From contig UBXM01000035.1 in the NCBI GenBank assembly GCA_900469445.1, positions 1 to 38,040 of the forward strand: a stretch of 38,040 bases of DNA. Direction: 5' to 3'. A program made the position numbers and the translations under genes. This stretch comes from Hyphomicrobiales bacterium. Lineage in GTDB: Bacteria > Pseudomonadota > Alphaproteobacteria > Rhizobiales > Rhizobiaceae. Shown here one piece after another: positions 22,057 to 30,901 of the stretch (position 1 is the first letter of the stretch; every line of letters begins with the position of its first letter). The notes under the pieces are model-generated. The model was not told the DNA's origin and did no database searches. It worked only from the letters and a program-made list of their open reading frames with translations.

Positions 22057-22674
22057 TCAGTCCTGGGACGAACCTGCTGAAACCGAGGTGCTGGAAGAGG
22101 GCCACGTGGCAAGCGCCTGTTCGGCAACGGCCTCCAATGTCTCGCGGCTGAAACCGGCCTTGGCCTGCACCGCCATGCCGTGAAGCACGGCCATCAGATA
22201 TGCCGCCAGCGCATCCGGTTTGGCAGTCGCAGGCAGATCGCCTTCCGCCTTCGCCCGCTCCAGCCGCTCGCGAAACAGTGCCTCACCGCGGGCGCGGACA
22301 TCGATCAGCATCTGCCGCACAGGTTCGGCATCATCTGAGCCGGCAAGCAGCCCGGTGATGTTGAAACAGCCCGTATGCTTTGGATATCGCGTGTTGAGAT
22401 CGATCGCGTTGTAAAGCATGTGGGCGGCGACTTCCCGCGAAGTCGGCTTATGAAGCGCATCCGGTATATAGTTCAGATACCGTTCGTAATAGCGATCGAG
22501 CGCATGGGCAAACAGCGCTTCCTTGTTGCCGAAGGCTGAATAGAGGGCAGGCCTCTCCACACCGGCCGCCTCGGTAAGATCGGTATAGGACGTTCCCTCA
22601 TAGCCCTTGCTCCAGAAGACGCACAGAACAGCATCCAGTGCTTTCTCCACGTCAAACTCGCGATGTCGTCCCAT
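22057..22674 (-). CDS. TetR family transcriptional regulator
   Basis: The 205-residue protein has a TetR helix-turn-helix at the N-terminus (DVEKALDAVLCVFWSKGYEGTSYTDLTEAAGVERPALYSAFGNKEALFAHAL), followed by a helical ligand-binding domain with TGCFNITGLL, common in the TetR subgroup that controls SDR-type or redox enzyme genes. It is divergent from an SDR gene. Two matching palindromic sites lie between them, so it probably represses both itself and the SDR. Confidence 0.93.
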   Translation of the reverse strand: MGRHREFDVEKALDAVLCVFWSKGYEGTSYTDLTEAAGVERPALYSAFGNKEALFAHALDRYYERYLNYIPDALHKPTSREVAAHMLYNAIDLNTRYPKHTGCFNITGLLAGSDDAEPVRQMLIDVRARGEALFRERLERAKAEGDLPATAKPDALAAYLMAVLHGMAVQAKAGFSRETLEAVAEQALATWPSSSTSVSAGSSQD

Positions 22675-22695
22675 TCGATAAACTCAACCAGATTT

Positions 22696-22711
22696 CGTAA
22701 TGACCGTTATT
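22696..22711. promoter_or_regulatory. TetR operator copy 1
   Basis: CGTAATGACCGTTATT is a less perfect copy of the palindrome at 22755-22770, sharing CGTAATG-CCGTTA. It is 22 bases before the TetR start codon, where binding would block tetR transcription. Confidence 0.5.
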
Positions 22712-22718
22712 AAACCGC

Positions 22719-22747
22719 TTGACGCTCGTCGTCAAATTTCATACCGA
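22719..22747 (+). promoter_or_regulatory. Candidate SDR promoter
   Basis: TTGACG at 22719-22724 and TACCGA at 22742-22747 are 17 bases apart. The second TetR-type palindrome starts right after the -10 position, a good place for repression. Confidence 0.35.
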
Positions 22748-22754
22748 TCGTTAT

Positions 22755-22770
22755 CGTAATGGCCGTTACG
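22755..22770. promoter_or_regulatory. TetR operator copy 2
   Basis: CGTAATGGCCGTTACG is a 16-bp palindrome with a single T-G mismatch pair. It overlaps the inferred SDR transcription start. The same motif occurs, degraded, at 22696-22711, 59 bases to the left. Confidence 0.6.
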
Positions 22771-22831
22771 TAAATTTAACTGGCGTCTGCCGGCATCCGC
22801 AAGCGCCTTCTTGTTTATGGAAAGGTTCCCC

Positions 22832-23590
22832 ATGTCGAAGATCTTGAAGGGCAAGGTTGCCCTGATTACCGGCGGCTCTCGCGGCCTCGGTGCAGCAATA
22901 GCGCAAGCACTGGCAGATGAAGGCGCCGACGTTGCGATCAGTTACGTCGCTTCCGCCGATAAGGCGGAGGCCGTGGTAGAAAAACTGAAGGCGAAGGGCG
23001 TCCGCGCGCTTGCGATCCAAAGCGACCAGGCGGATATGGCGGCAGCCAAGCCGCTGGTCGACAAGGTCGTCGCGCATTTCGGCAAGCTCGATATCCTCGT
23101 CAACAACGCGGCGATTGCCGTGCAGGGCAAGACCGTCGACGATCCGGACCTCGACACGGTCAATCTCGATCGCCAGTGGCAGATCAACGTCATGGGATCG
23201 GTCGCAGCGACCCGTGCCGCAGCACCGGTCCTGACCGATGGTGGGCGCATCATCTTCATCGGGTCCTTGTTCGGCACCCGCATACCGGTTTCGGGCGTTG
23301 CCGATTATGCAGGCAGCAAGTCGGCGCTCCTCGGTTATGCCAAGGGCGTCGCCCGCGATCTGGGCAGGCGCAACATTACCGTCAACGTGGTTCAGCCGGG
23401 CGTCATGCCCACCGACATGGCCAAGGGAGCCCTGGGCGACGAAGTGCCTGAAGCCCTGCTGGACATGCATCCCATCCGTCGCATCGCGACACTTGAGGAA
23501 GTCTCGGCGCTCGTCACCCATCTTGCCGGACCGAACGGTGGCTACATGACCGGCGGCATTTTTGACATGGCGGGTGGCTTCGCGATCTGA
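22832..23590 (+). CDS. SDR family NAD(P)-dependent oxidoreductase
   Basis: A classical short-chain dehydrogenase of 252 residues. The cofactor motif TGGSRGLG is at 13-20, NNAA at 91-94, and the catalytic Ser145, Tyr159 and Lys163 (YAGSK) are all present, with PG further on. The sequence GGSRGLG and a basic residue suggest NADP(H) preference; the substrate is unknown. The start at 22832 follows GGAAAGG; an in-frame ATG at 22817 is less likely. It is probably under the divergent TetR protein, and such pairs often respond to quinones or aldehydes. A strong hairpin follows it. Confidence 0.9.
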   Translation: MSKILKGKVALITGGSRGLGAAIAQALADEGADVAISYVASADKAEAVVEKLKAKGVRALAIQSDQADMAAAKPLVDKVVAHFGKLDILVNNAAIAVQGKTVDDPDLDTVNLDRQWQINVMGSVAATRAAAPVLTDGGRIIFIGSLFGTRIPVSGVADYAGSKSALLGYAKGVARDLGRRNITVNVVQPGVMPTDMAKGALGDEVPEALLDMHPIRRIATLEEVSALVTHLAGPNGGYMTGGIFDMAGGFAI

Positions 23591-23610
23591 ACGGCTGATC
23601 CGCGATATTA

Positions 23611-23639
23611 CGGCAGGCGTCCGGGCGAGACGCCTGCCG
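23611..23639 (+). terminator. Hairpin after the SDR gene
   Basis: A perfect 11-bp stem (23611-23621 with 23629-23639, 7-base loop) lies 21 bases after the SDR stop. No T tract follows, so it may protect the mRNA end or act with Rho. Confidence 0.5.
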
Positions 23640-23715
23640 AACCACCTTAATGTCGCCACAGGGTTGATATCATTGCGCTCCGACCTGCAGCCGCCTGTTG
23701 TCGAAAGTGACCTGA

Positions 23716-24933
23716 GTGCCCGAAATCCCGTCATCCGCACGCGTGAAGAAACGCGTCGTCCTGCATTTCCCCGGATTTGAGCCGCTCGACGCCGCCAGGC
23801 ACCATGTCCGTTACGAAAGGGCGATGCAAAAGACTGCGGAACTCTGGGGGCTGAGCGCCGAGGTTGGCGCCTTGCGTCACGACGACGGCCAGCCTCACTT
23901 CGATATCGAGACCAGCCGGACCGGTGATCCATGGCACACATCGAGCCGTTTCTTCGTCTTCGATCACGGCAAGATCGTTGATGATCTTGCCGCACGTCCA
24001 CTCGTCACGCGGCTGGTCGAAGGCTTCAGGAGTGCCGCAGCGGTCGTCATCGAAGGCGGTGCCTTCGGTTATTTCCGGCATGCCTGGCGTTTCGGCCTGT
24101 TCTTCATTTTTCCCTTTCTCCTCGTGGTCCTGGGCATGGCCATCAGCCTGGCGCTGGCAACCTATCCCTGGTGGCTGGGCCTCGGCCTGTGGCAATATCC
24201 GATAGGCATCGCACTCGGTTTTTTCTTCTTCCTTCGCCTGTTCATCCCCTGGTCGGACCGGTTCCACACCCTGCATCTGTTTTCCGATTGGGAAATGGCG
24301 GTTGCCGTGTCGCGCCTCGACAATGCCGCGGTTACCGACTGGATCGAAGCCTCGGCACGTTCGGCGCGGCAGGCATTCGAGATCGAGGCCGATGAATATG
24401 TCGTCACGTCCCACAGCATGGGGTCCAGCATGGCGGCCCACACGATCGGTCTTTTGTTAGAACGGGAGCCTGACCTGTTCGACGGCAAGCGCGTGGTCTT
24501 CGTCACCCTCGGCGGGGCGACGCTTCAGTGCGCCTTGCTGCGTTCGGCCAAGGCATTGCGCGCGAGGATAGGGGCGATCGCCCGCGCCAAAACCGTCGTC
24601 TGGCTGGAAGTCCAGTGTCTCACCGATGTCATCAGCTTTTACAAGTCATCGGTCACTGCCCTGACCGGAAATACCGATGCGCCCCGGCCACGGCTTGTTT
24701 TCCTGCGCATCCGCAAGATGCTCTCGGCCGAACGTTACCGGAAGATCAAACTGGATTTCCTGAGAGTGCATCGCCAGTACGTGCTTGCCTCCGACCAGCG
24801 CAGCAATTTCGATTTCGGCCTGATGACGGCCGGACCGCTTGCGGCCGTATCCTTCGAACAGTTCTCCGGAGATTGGGCTCTGGATGCGGCGCTGGACTAT
24901 CCCGAGGACGCCGTGGACGGGCGTTTGCGATAG
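23716..24933 (+). CDS. Membrane protein with hydrolase-like motif, function unknown
   Basis: The 405-residue product starts with GTG and no strong ribosome site. The opening part (VVLHFPGFEPLDAARHHVRYERAM) resembles the first strand and loop of an alpha/beta hydrolase. Two or three membrane helices follow at about residues 115-180 (GLFFIFPFLLVVLGMAISL and IGIALGFFFFLRLFI). A second soluble part then has a nucleophile-elbow-like TSHSMGSSMAAH and strand VVFVTLGG. It may be a serine hydrolase whose fold is split by a membrane hairpin, perhaps acting on lipids. I do not recognise a named family. It precedes ccrM by 135 bases on the same strand, with no evidence that the two are linked. Confidence 0.7.
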   Translation: MPEIPSSARVKKRVVLHFPGFEPLDAARHHVRYERAMQKTAELWGLSAEVGALRHDDGQPHFDIETSRTGDPWHTSSRFFVFDHGKIVDDLAARPLVTRLVEGFRSAAAVVIEGGAFGYFRHAWRFGLFFIFPFLLVVLGMAISLALATYPWWLGLGLWQYPIGIALGFFFFLRLFIPWSDRFHTLHLFSDWEMAVAVSRLDNAAVTDWIEASARSARQAFEIEADEYVVTSHSMGSSMAAHTIGLLLEREPDLFDGKRVVFVTLGGATLQCALLRSAKALRARIGAIARAKTVVWLEVQCLTDVISFYKSSVTALTGNTDAPRPRLVFLRIRKMLSAERYRKIKLDFLRVHRQYVLASDQRSNFDFGLMTAGPLAAVSFEQFSGDWALDAALDYPEDAVDGRLR

Positions 24934-25068
24934 GAAATTTTCACACCCGAAGCCGCTGCGTCAGGAAAGTTTTCCCGAAATAATTCAGCACCTTCAGCTT
25001 TTGGTAACCAGATTGAGTAACCATAACAGCCAGTAAATTCGTTTTATGTATAGCGTAGCGAGTGTGAA

Positions 25069-26199
25069 ATGGCTGCTATTCTTCCGCTTTCCGACCTGAA
25101 GCATCAGGTCCGTCCTAACGCATGGGTTAACTCCATCATCAAGGGCGACTGCGTTGCGGCCTTGGAAGCGCTCCCCGACCATTCCGTCGACGCGATCTTT
25201 GCCGATCCGCCATACAACCTCCAGCTCGGTGGCACGCTGCATCGCCCGGATCATTCCGTCGTCGATGCTGTCGATGACGAATGGGACCAGTTCGCCTCGT
25301 TTGAAATGTACGATGCCTTCACCCGTGCCTGGCTGCTTGCCTGCCGCCGCGTGCTGAAGCCGGCAGGCACGATCTGGGTGATCGGCTCCTACCACAACAT
25401 CTTCCGCGTCGGCGCGATCATGCAGGACCTGAATTTCTGGCTGTTGAACGACATCGTCTGGCGCAAGGTCAACCCGATGCCGAACTTCAAGGGCCGCCGG
25501 TTCCAGAACGCCCATGAAACGATGATCTGGGCCAGCCGCGATTCCAAGGCCAAGGGTTACACATTCAACTACGATGCGCTGAAGGCGTCGAATGACGACG
25601 TGCAGATGCGCTCCGACTGGCTGTTCCCGATCTGCTCGGGCGGCGAGCGCCTGAAGGGTGACGACGGCAAGAAGGTTCACCCGACCCAGAAGCCGGAAGC
25701 GCTGCTTGCGCGTGTCATCATGGCCTCCACCAAGCCGGGCGACGTCATCCTCGACCCGTTCTTCGGCTCCGGCACGACCGGCGCCGTGGCCAAGCGCCTC
25801 GGCCGCAACTTCGTCGGCATCGAGCGCGAACAGAACTATATCGACGCGGCTTCCGCCCGTATCGAAGCGGTTGAGCCGCTCGGCAAGGCCGAACTTACGG
25901 TCATGACCGGCAAGAAGGCCGAACCGCGCGTCGCCTTCAACGTATTGATCGAAGCCGGTCTGCTGAAGCCCGGCCAGGTGCTGACCGATGCCCGCCGCCG
26001 CTACAGCGCGATCATCCGCGCCGATGGCACGCTGGCATCCGGTGGCGATGCCGGCTCGATCCACCGGCTCGGCGCAAAGGTACAGGGCTTTGACGCCTGC
26101 AACGGATGGACCTTCTGGCACTTCGACGACGGCCAGTCCCTGCGTCCCATTGATGAACTCCGCGTCGTCATCCGCAACGATCTCGCCAAGCTGGACTGA
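25069..26199 (+). CDS. ccrM: Cell-cycle DNA adenine methyltransferase CcrM (GANTC)
   Basis: CcrM methylates adenine in GANTC late in the cell cycle in alphaproteobacteria and links DNA methylation to replication and to transcription of cell-cycle genes. The 376-residue protein is a beta-class enzyme: DPPY at residues 46-49 precedes the AdoMet motif DPFFGSGTTGA. The C-terminal extension ending DACNGWTFWHFDDG is the DNA-binding domain typical of CcrM. No restriction partner is present, so it is an orphan methyltransferase. The upstream 135 bases contain two GTAACCA strings (25004-25010 and 25017-25023) but no proper CtrA box by eye. A hairpin pair follows the stop. Confidence 0.96.
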   Translation: MAAILPLSDLKHQVRPNAWVNSIIKGDCVAALEALPDHSVDAIFADPPYNLQLGGTLHRPDHSVVDAVDDEWDQFASFEMYDAFTRAWLLACRRVLKPAGTIWVIGSYHNIFRVGAIMQDLNFWLLNDIVWRKVNPMPNFKGRRFQNAHETMIWASRDSKAKGYTFNYDALKASNDDVQMRSDWLFPICSGGERLKGDDGKKVHPTQKPEALLARVIMASTKPGDVILDPFFGSGTTGAVAKRLGRNFVGIEREQNYIDAASARIEAVEPLGKAELTVMTGKKAEPRVAFNVLIEAGLLKPGQVLTDARRRYSAIIRADGTLASGGDAGSIHRLGAKVQGFDACNGWTFWHFDDGQSLRPIDELRVVIRNDLAKLD

Positions 26200-26241
26200 A
26201 CCACCAGTCGATAGCCCTCAACATGGCTGAGATCGCAGAGT

Positions 26242-26280
26242 TCCTCTTCAGGTTTTTGTACCTCTAGTCCCTGAAGAGGA
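26242..26280 (+). other. Long-stem RNA hairpin downstream of ccrM
   Basis: TCCTCTTCAGG (26242-26252) pairs perfectly with CCTGAAGAGGA (26270-26280), enclosing a 17-base loop. Within the loop CCTCT (26261-26265) could pair instead with AGAGG (26275-26279), giving a competing fold. It sits 43 bases after the ccrM stop and just before the terminator. Confidence 0.6.
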
Positions 26281-26285
26281 TAATC

Positions 26286-26319
26286 GGCGCCCGGGTGGCT
26301 GTACCCGGGCGCCATTTTT
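26286..26319 (+). terminator. Strong intrinsic terminator of ccrM
   Basis: An 11-bp G/C-rich perfect stem (26286-26296 with 26303-26313, loop GGCTGT) is followed by ATTTTTTA. Confidence 0.9.
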
Positions 26320-26417
26320 TATCGCGGCATTCGGCAGGGTGGGAACCGGTTTGCGCCCGGAATTTCTAAAAAAATAAAGAGATAGAACGCTTCCGCGTTT
26401 CGCAGAGAGGCTCTGGC

Positions 26418-28016
26418 TTATCCGTTCGAACGGCGTAGCGGGATAACATCTGCGCGTCTGCGCTTCATGTTCTCGTACAGATAAGCGATGAATATGTCGG
26501 CGGGCATGGGTTTGCCATAGTGCCAGCCTTGCCCGTATTCGACACCGTGCTCGATCAGATATTCGGCCTGCTCCACCGTTTCCACGCCTTCCGCCACAAC
26601 CGAGAGATTGAGCGCCTTCGCCATGTCGATGATATGAGGCACGACGGAGCTCGTGGCGCTCTGCCGGTTGATCGTATTGATGAACGACTTGTCGATCTTC
26701 AGCGTGTCGAGCGGGAGGTCCTGCAGATATTGCAGGCTCGAATAGCCGGTGCCGAAGTCGTCGATCGCCACCTTGTGGCCGCGGCTACGGGCTTCTTCGA
26801 TCGTGCGGCTTGCCTCTTCGATATCGAGCAGGCCGCGCTCGGTCGCTTCAAGCCATATCTGCGTGTTTTCAATTCCTGTTCGGCCGATACGTGCAGCGAT
26901 CGTTTCCAGAATACGCCCGCTTTTGATGTCCTCGGCGCAGACATTGATCGTCACATGCATGGAACGGTACTGCACGAGCAACTCGTTGAGATCGCGCGCC
27001 ACCGCATCGATCACCTGATCGGTAATCGGCTGGATCAGGCCACTCTGCTCGGCAAGCGGAATGAACAGGTCCGGTCGCACCAGGCTTCCGTCCGGTCGCT
27101 TCCAGCGCACCAGAGCTTCGGCTCCGACGCAGTTGCCGGTGGCAAGCTCGACGATCGGCTGGTAGTGGACGAGGAATTCACGATTGCGCACCGCGATCTG
27201 CAATTCGCTGAGCGGAGACAGCCGCTTGCGTGACTGGCGCAGGATCATCGCCACGATGAACACCGAGGCGAATGCGCCGAAGAGAAGGAAAATCCACAGC
27301 TGACTGCGGAATTGCGCGATCAGCTCCTCCCGATGACCAACGGCGATCGCGGTCCAGCCGGCATTGGTCGCCACGCCATAGACATAGTCGTCCTTGAGGC
27401 CGCTCTTGTCCTGTTTCGCAAGCGTCAGAGCCACCTGCGTGTCGAGATCGTTGAGCATGGCGGCAACGCGGCCGTTCGGCGCGACGATGGTGACGCGAAT
27501 TCGGTTGTCCGAGAGCAGGTCGATCGGACGGACCGGATCGATCAGCGCATTGTGCTTGCCAACCTGCACGACGGTAAGCGGGTCAGCTCCGCTGACCAGA
27601 GGCGGCACCGCCACCCAGGTCTCGATGTCGTCCCCACTCATGAACTCGGGAGGAAGCTTGGCGATCCGCTTTGTCGTTTGCCCCCACGACGTGCATTTGA
27701 GCAGGCCGTTGTTGAAATAGCCGACTTCCTCGATCATCCGACCATTGATCGAGACGCGGCGCATTTCCGCAACATGGGCGTCGGAACAGGGAGCTAACTG
27801 CTTCTGATCGTCAAGCGCGCGCAGCCTGGCGGCAGTATTGAGAATGGACAGGTGTGTGCGTGCGGCAGCCTGGCTGGCGACCAGTTCAAGCCGTCCCTTC
27901 TCGGTATTCACCGACAGCGCCCATGCAGCATAGATGGCTGCCGACAACGGCAAAAGCACGCCGACAACGGCGAGGAGGATGGCTTCTGCTATGACCCTTG
28001 ATCGCTTCAAGTACAT
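26418..28016 (-). CDS. CSS-motif EAL c-di-GMP phosphodiesterase
   Basis: The 532-residue protein has two membrane helices (about residues 10-33 and 235-257) that flank a periplasmic domain with two cysteines, Cys77 (APCSDAH) and Cys108 (LKCTSWG). This is the arrangement of CSS-domain phosphodiesterases such as E. coli PdeC, in which the redox state of the pair controls activity. The EAL domain looks complete: AEALVRWKRP, WLEATERG, AIDDFGTGYSSLQYL, LKIDKSF and VVAEGVE. There is no GGDEF domain. The start is the ATG at 28016; a longer frame adds MTCCTRD. It should hydrolyse c-di-GMP in the cytosol under periplasmic thiol control, as known for the family. Confidence 0.9.
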   Translation of the reverse strand: MYLKRSRVIAEAILLAVVGVLLPLSAAIYAAWALSVNTEKGRLELVASQAAARTHLSILNTAARLRALDDQKQLAPCSDAHVAEMRRVSINGRMIEEVGYFNNGLLKCTSWGQTTKRIAKLPPEFMSGDDIETWVAVPPLVSGADPLTVVQVGKHNALIDPVRPIDLLSDNRIRVTIVAPNGRVAAMLNDLDTQVALTLAKQDKSGLKDDYVYGVATNAGWTAIAVGHREELIAQFRSQLWIFLLFGAFASVFIVAMILRQSRKRLSPLSELQIAVRNREFLVHYQPIVELATGNCVGAEALVRWKRPDGSLVRPDLFIPLAEQSGLIQPITDQVIDAVARDLNELLVQYRSMHVTINVCAEDIKSGRILETIAARIGRTGIENTQIWLEATERGLLDIEEASRTIEEARSRGHKVAIDDFGTGYSSLQYLQDLPLDTLKIDKSFINTINRQSATSSVVPHIIDMAKALNLSVVAEGVETVEQAEYLIEHGVEYGQGWHYGKPMPADIFIAYLYENMKRRRADVIPLRRSNG

Positions 28017-28122
28017 ATCTCGTGTGCAGCAAGTCACATAAAGTATGCTGCACCCATAGCGATAAGGAGTTAAGGCAATCTCTCGATAATTGTTTGAAAT
28101 GCTGACTTTTTCGGCATTCTAC

Positions 28123-28153
28123 AGAAAACCGCCGCCGCCATCTTCACGGCGGC
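28123..28153 (-). terminator. Terminator of the HerA-like gene
   Basis: On the minus strand a 6-bp G/C stem (28153-28148 with 28139-28134, 8-base loop) is followed by GGCGGTTTTCTGT. It lies 35 bases after the stop codon. Confidence 0.5.
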
Positions 28154-28187
28154 AGCTCTGGGTGGTGGAGCGTACGGCGATCCGCAA

Positions 28188-29768
28188 TCAGCGCTTGAGA
28201 CTGCCCAGTATGCCGCGCACGATGGCCCGGCCGAGCTGGGTGGCAACCGTGCGCGTCACGCTCTTCATCGCCGCCTCGACGATCGTCTCGCGCTGGTAGC
28301 CGGAGCGGCCGACCGTCTTGCGGCCACGCTGCTGGTCCTGGTCGTCGTCACCGCCGCCGAAGCCCGGCAGCGTCCAGCCGGTCGTTTCGCCTGAGCCGGC
28401 GGGCTGCGCAGGATCGAGTTCGTCCTTTGCGTTTCTGGCGGCTGCCGCATCCGCCGCCTGCTTGGCGCGCGAGGCAAGCATTTCGAAAGCGCTCTCGCGG
28501 TCGATATCCTCGTCATACATGCCCAGAACCGGGCTGCGGTCCATGATCCCCTGACGCTCTGCATCGTTAAGCGGCCCGATCCGGCCGGATGGCGGGCGGA
28601 TCAGCGTCCGCTCCACCATCGACGGCGCACCCTTGGCCTCGAGCGTCGAGACCAGCGCCTCGCCGGTGCCGAGCTGGGTTATCGCGGTGGCGCAGTCGAA
28701 ATCGGGGTTGGGGCGGAACGTATCGGCCGCCGTCTTCACCGCCTTCTGCTCGCGTGGCGTATAGGCACGAAGCGCATGCTGCACCCGGTTGCCGAGCTGG
28801 GCCAGCACCGTTTCCGGCACGTCGAGCGGGTTCTGGGTAACGAAATAGACGCCGACGCCCTTGGAGCGGATCAGGCGCACCACCTGTTCCACACGGTCGA
28901 TCAGGATTTTTGGCGCTTCGTCGAACAGAAGATGGGCTTCGTCGAAGAAGAAGACGAGCTTCGGCTTGTCCGGGTCGCCCACTTCCGGCAGTTCCTCGAA
29001 CAGTTCCGACAAGAGCCACAGAAGGAAGGTCGCGTAAAGCCGCGGGTTCATCATCAGCTTGTCGGCGGCGAGAATGGAAATCTGGCCGTAACCGTTATTC
29101 GGGTTCACCCGCATGATGTCGGAAATCTTCAGCGCCGGTTCGCCGAAGAAATGTTCTGCCCCCTGCTGTTCCAGCACCAGAAGCGCGCGCTGGATCGAGC
29201 CGACGGAAGCCTTGGAGATCAGCCCGAATTCCTTGGAAAGCTCACCCGCATTCTCCGCCATGTAGTTGAGCAGCGAGGTCAGGTCCTTGAGGTCGAGGAG
29301 CGGCAGACCCGCCTGATCGGCCAGCTTGAAGGCGATGTTCAACACGCCTTCCTGCGGCTCGGAGGCATTCATCAGCCGGGCGAGAAGAAGCGGCCCCATT
29401 TCGGCGATCGTGGTGCGCACCCGATGGCCTTTTTCGCCATAGATGTCCCAGAAGATCACCGGGAAGGCTTCGAAATCGTAATCCTGGAAACCGATCTGTT
29501 CGGCACGCTTCAAAAGGAAATCCTTGGTCTCTCCCTTCGCCGCCACGCCGGAAAGATCGCCCTTGATGTCGGCGGCGAAGACAGGCACGCCGGCCTTGGA
29601 AAAGCCTTCCGCCAGAACCTGCAGCGTCACTGTCTTGCCGGTGCCGGTCGCACCGGTCACGAGGCCGTGGCGGTTGCCGAATTTCAGGTCCAGATATTCG
29701 GCCTTGTTCAGCGTGTCGTCCGGCTTGCGGCTGCCGCCGATGAAGAGCTTACCCGTCTCGTCAGTCAT
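28188..29768 (-). CDS. HerA-like (DUF853/YjgR family) ATPase
   Basis: This 526-residue protein of the FtsK/HerA superfamily has Walker A GATGTGKT at residues 39-46, Walker B KLVFFFDEAHLLFD, and the sensor segment VYFVTQNPLDVP. The C-terminal 90 residues are Gly/Asp/Gln-rich and disordered-looking, then end in a basic helix. The DUF853 group is widespread and poorly studied; a DNA-translocating role is suggested by homology to HerA, but no NurA-type nuclease is next to it. It is divergent from yihY. No signal of a defence cassette is seen around it. Confidence 0.9.
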   Translation of the reverse strand: MTDETGKLFIGGSRKPDDTLNKAEYLDLKFGNRHGLVTGATGTGKTVTLQVLAEGFSKAGVPVFAADIKGDLSGVAAKGETKDFLLKRAEQIGFQDYDFEAFPVIFWDIYGEKGHRVRTTIAEMGPLLLARLMNASEPQEGVLNIAFKLADQAGLPLLDLKDLTSLLNYMAENAGELSKEFGLISKASVGSIQRALLVLEQQGAEHFFGEPALKISDIMRVNPNNGYGQISILAADKLMMNPRLYATFLLWLLSELFEELPEVGDPDKPKLVFFFDEAHLLFDEAPKILIDRVEQVVRLIRSKGVGVYFVTQNPLDVPETVLAQLGNRVQHALRAYTPREQKAVKTAADTFRPNPDFDCATAITQLGTGEALVSTLEAKGAPSMVERTLIRPPSGRIGPLNDAERQGIMDRSPVLGMYDEDIDRESAFEMLASRAKQAADAAAARNAKDELDPAQPAGSGETTGWTLPGFGGGDDDQDQQRGRKTVGRSGYQRETIVEAAMKSVTRTVATQLGRAIVRGILGSLKR

Positions 29769-29884
29769 GCAACTATGCGCTCCCTCGCGGCGTTTGTTCT
29801 CAAATGCTTATACGGCGGGCTTTGGCGGGCGGCAACGATTTCCCGAGGCCCCGGGCGATCAGATCACGCGAAAGCGAGGGCCAT

Positions 29885-30901
29885 ATGACGACGAGCGGCA
29901 ACCTGGTTGAAAACGACGCCGGACACATCGGGAAGGAGCGGATTTCCCGCAAGCCTCACGACCGGGGCAGGCAAGCGGATACGCCTGCCGAAATTCCGGC
30001 CCGCGGGTTGAAGGATGTCTTCTGGCGTATCGTCTCCGGGGTGATGGAAGACAGGGTCACGCTGATTGCCGCCGGCGTCACCTATTATGTGCTTCTGGCT
30101 CTTTTTCCCGCCGCAAGCGTGCTCGTCTCTCTTTACGGACTACTGGCCGATCCCGAGGCGATCGCCGACCGTATCGCCTCGCTCGCCTCCATCATGCCGG
30201 CCGATGCGCTCGACATCTTTCTCAATCAGGTGAGGGCGCTGTCGGCGGAAGGCGGCGTCACCTTGTCAGCAGGCCTTGCCGGCGGTCTGGCGCTTGCCCT
30301 GTGGAGCGCCAATAACGGCATCAAGGCGCTGTTCGATGCGATGAATGTTGCCTATCGCGAAAAGGAAAAACGCAGCATCGTCCGCCTCAATCTCGTCTCG
30401 CTCGCCTTCACCTTCGGCGCTTTCATGATCGCCATCGTCATCCTGTTTTCGATGGGCGTCGTGCCGGCGGTGCTCAACTATTTCTGGCTGGATCGCTGGG
30501 CCGAACTCATCATCCGCATCGCCCGCTGGCCGATCATGATGGTATTCGTCGGCATCGGCATCATGGCGCTCTACCGGTTCGGCCCCAGCCGCGAGCCGGC
30601 CAGGGTCCGCTGGCTCACCTGGGGCGCAGTCTTCTCCACGCTCCTCTGGTTCGCCGCCTCTCTCGGCGTCTCCTTCTATCTCTCCAACATCGCCAACTAC
30701 AACGCCACCTACGGCACATTGGGCGCGCTGATCGGCTTCATGGTCTGGACATGGATCTCAGCCATCATCGTCATCGTCGGGGCCGAGATCAACGCCGAAC
30801 TGGAGCACCAGACGACGCGCGATTCGACCACCGGCACGCCGCAGCCCATGGGAGAGCGCGGCGCCTATATGGCAGATACGCTGGGAGAAACGAGGGATTG
30901 A
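29885..30901 (+). CDS. YihY/virulence factor BrkB family membrane protein
   Basis: The 338-residue protein has a charged N-terminal tail of about 45 residues, then about six membrane helices. The family signature DRVTLIAAGVTYYVLLALFPA opens the first helix, and NYNATYGTLGALIGFMVWTWISAIIVIVGAEINAELE closes the fold. YihY was once called RNase BN in error; the role is now thought to concern the envelope, possibly lipid transport. The ATG at 29885 follows GCGAGGG; an upstream frame extension overlaps the divergent HerA leader. Confidence 0.9.
   Translation: MTTSGNLVENDAGHIGKERISRKPHDRGRQADTPAEIPARGLKDVFWRIVSGVMEDRVTLIAAGVTYYVLLALFPAASVLVSLYGLLADPEAIADRIASLASIMPADALDIFLNQVRALSAEGGVTLSAGLAGGLALALWSANNGIKALFDAMNVAYREKEKRSIVRLNLVSLAFTFGAFMIAIVILFSMGVVPAVLNYFWLDRWAELIIRIARWPIMMVFVGIGIMALYRFGPSREPARVRWLTWGAVFSTLLWFAASLGVSFYLSNIANYNATYGTLGALIGFMVWTWISAIIVIVGAEINAELEHQTTRDSTTGTPQPMGERGAYMADTLGETRD

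Noticed and set aside
20622..22151. A 509-codon open frame on the plus strand
   Set aside because: It is antisense to the Na+/H+ antiporter and its translation is a charged, Asp/Arg/Gln/His-rich string without domains.
24990..25068. CtrA binding site in the ccrM promoter
   Set aside because: Two GTAACCA strings exist, but their start-to-start spacing is 13 bases and neither begins TTAA, so they do not fit TTAA-N7-TTAA.
28188..29768. HerA-type antiphage defence module
   Set aside because: The DUF853 ATPase has no Sir2, NurA, DUF4297 or other effector next to it; the neighbours are an EAL protein and yihY.
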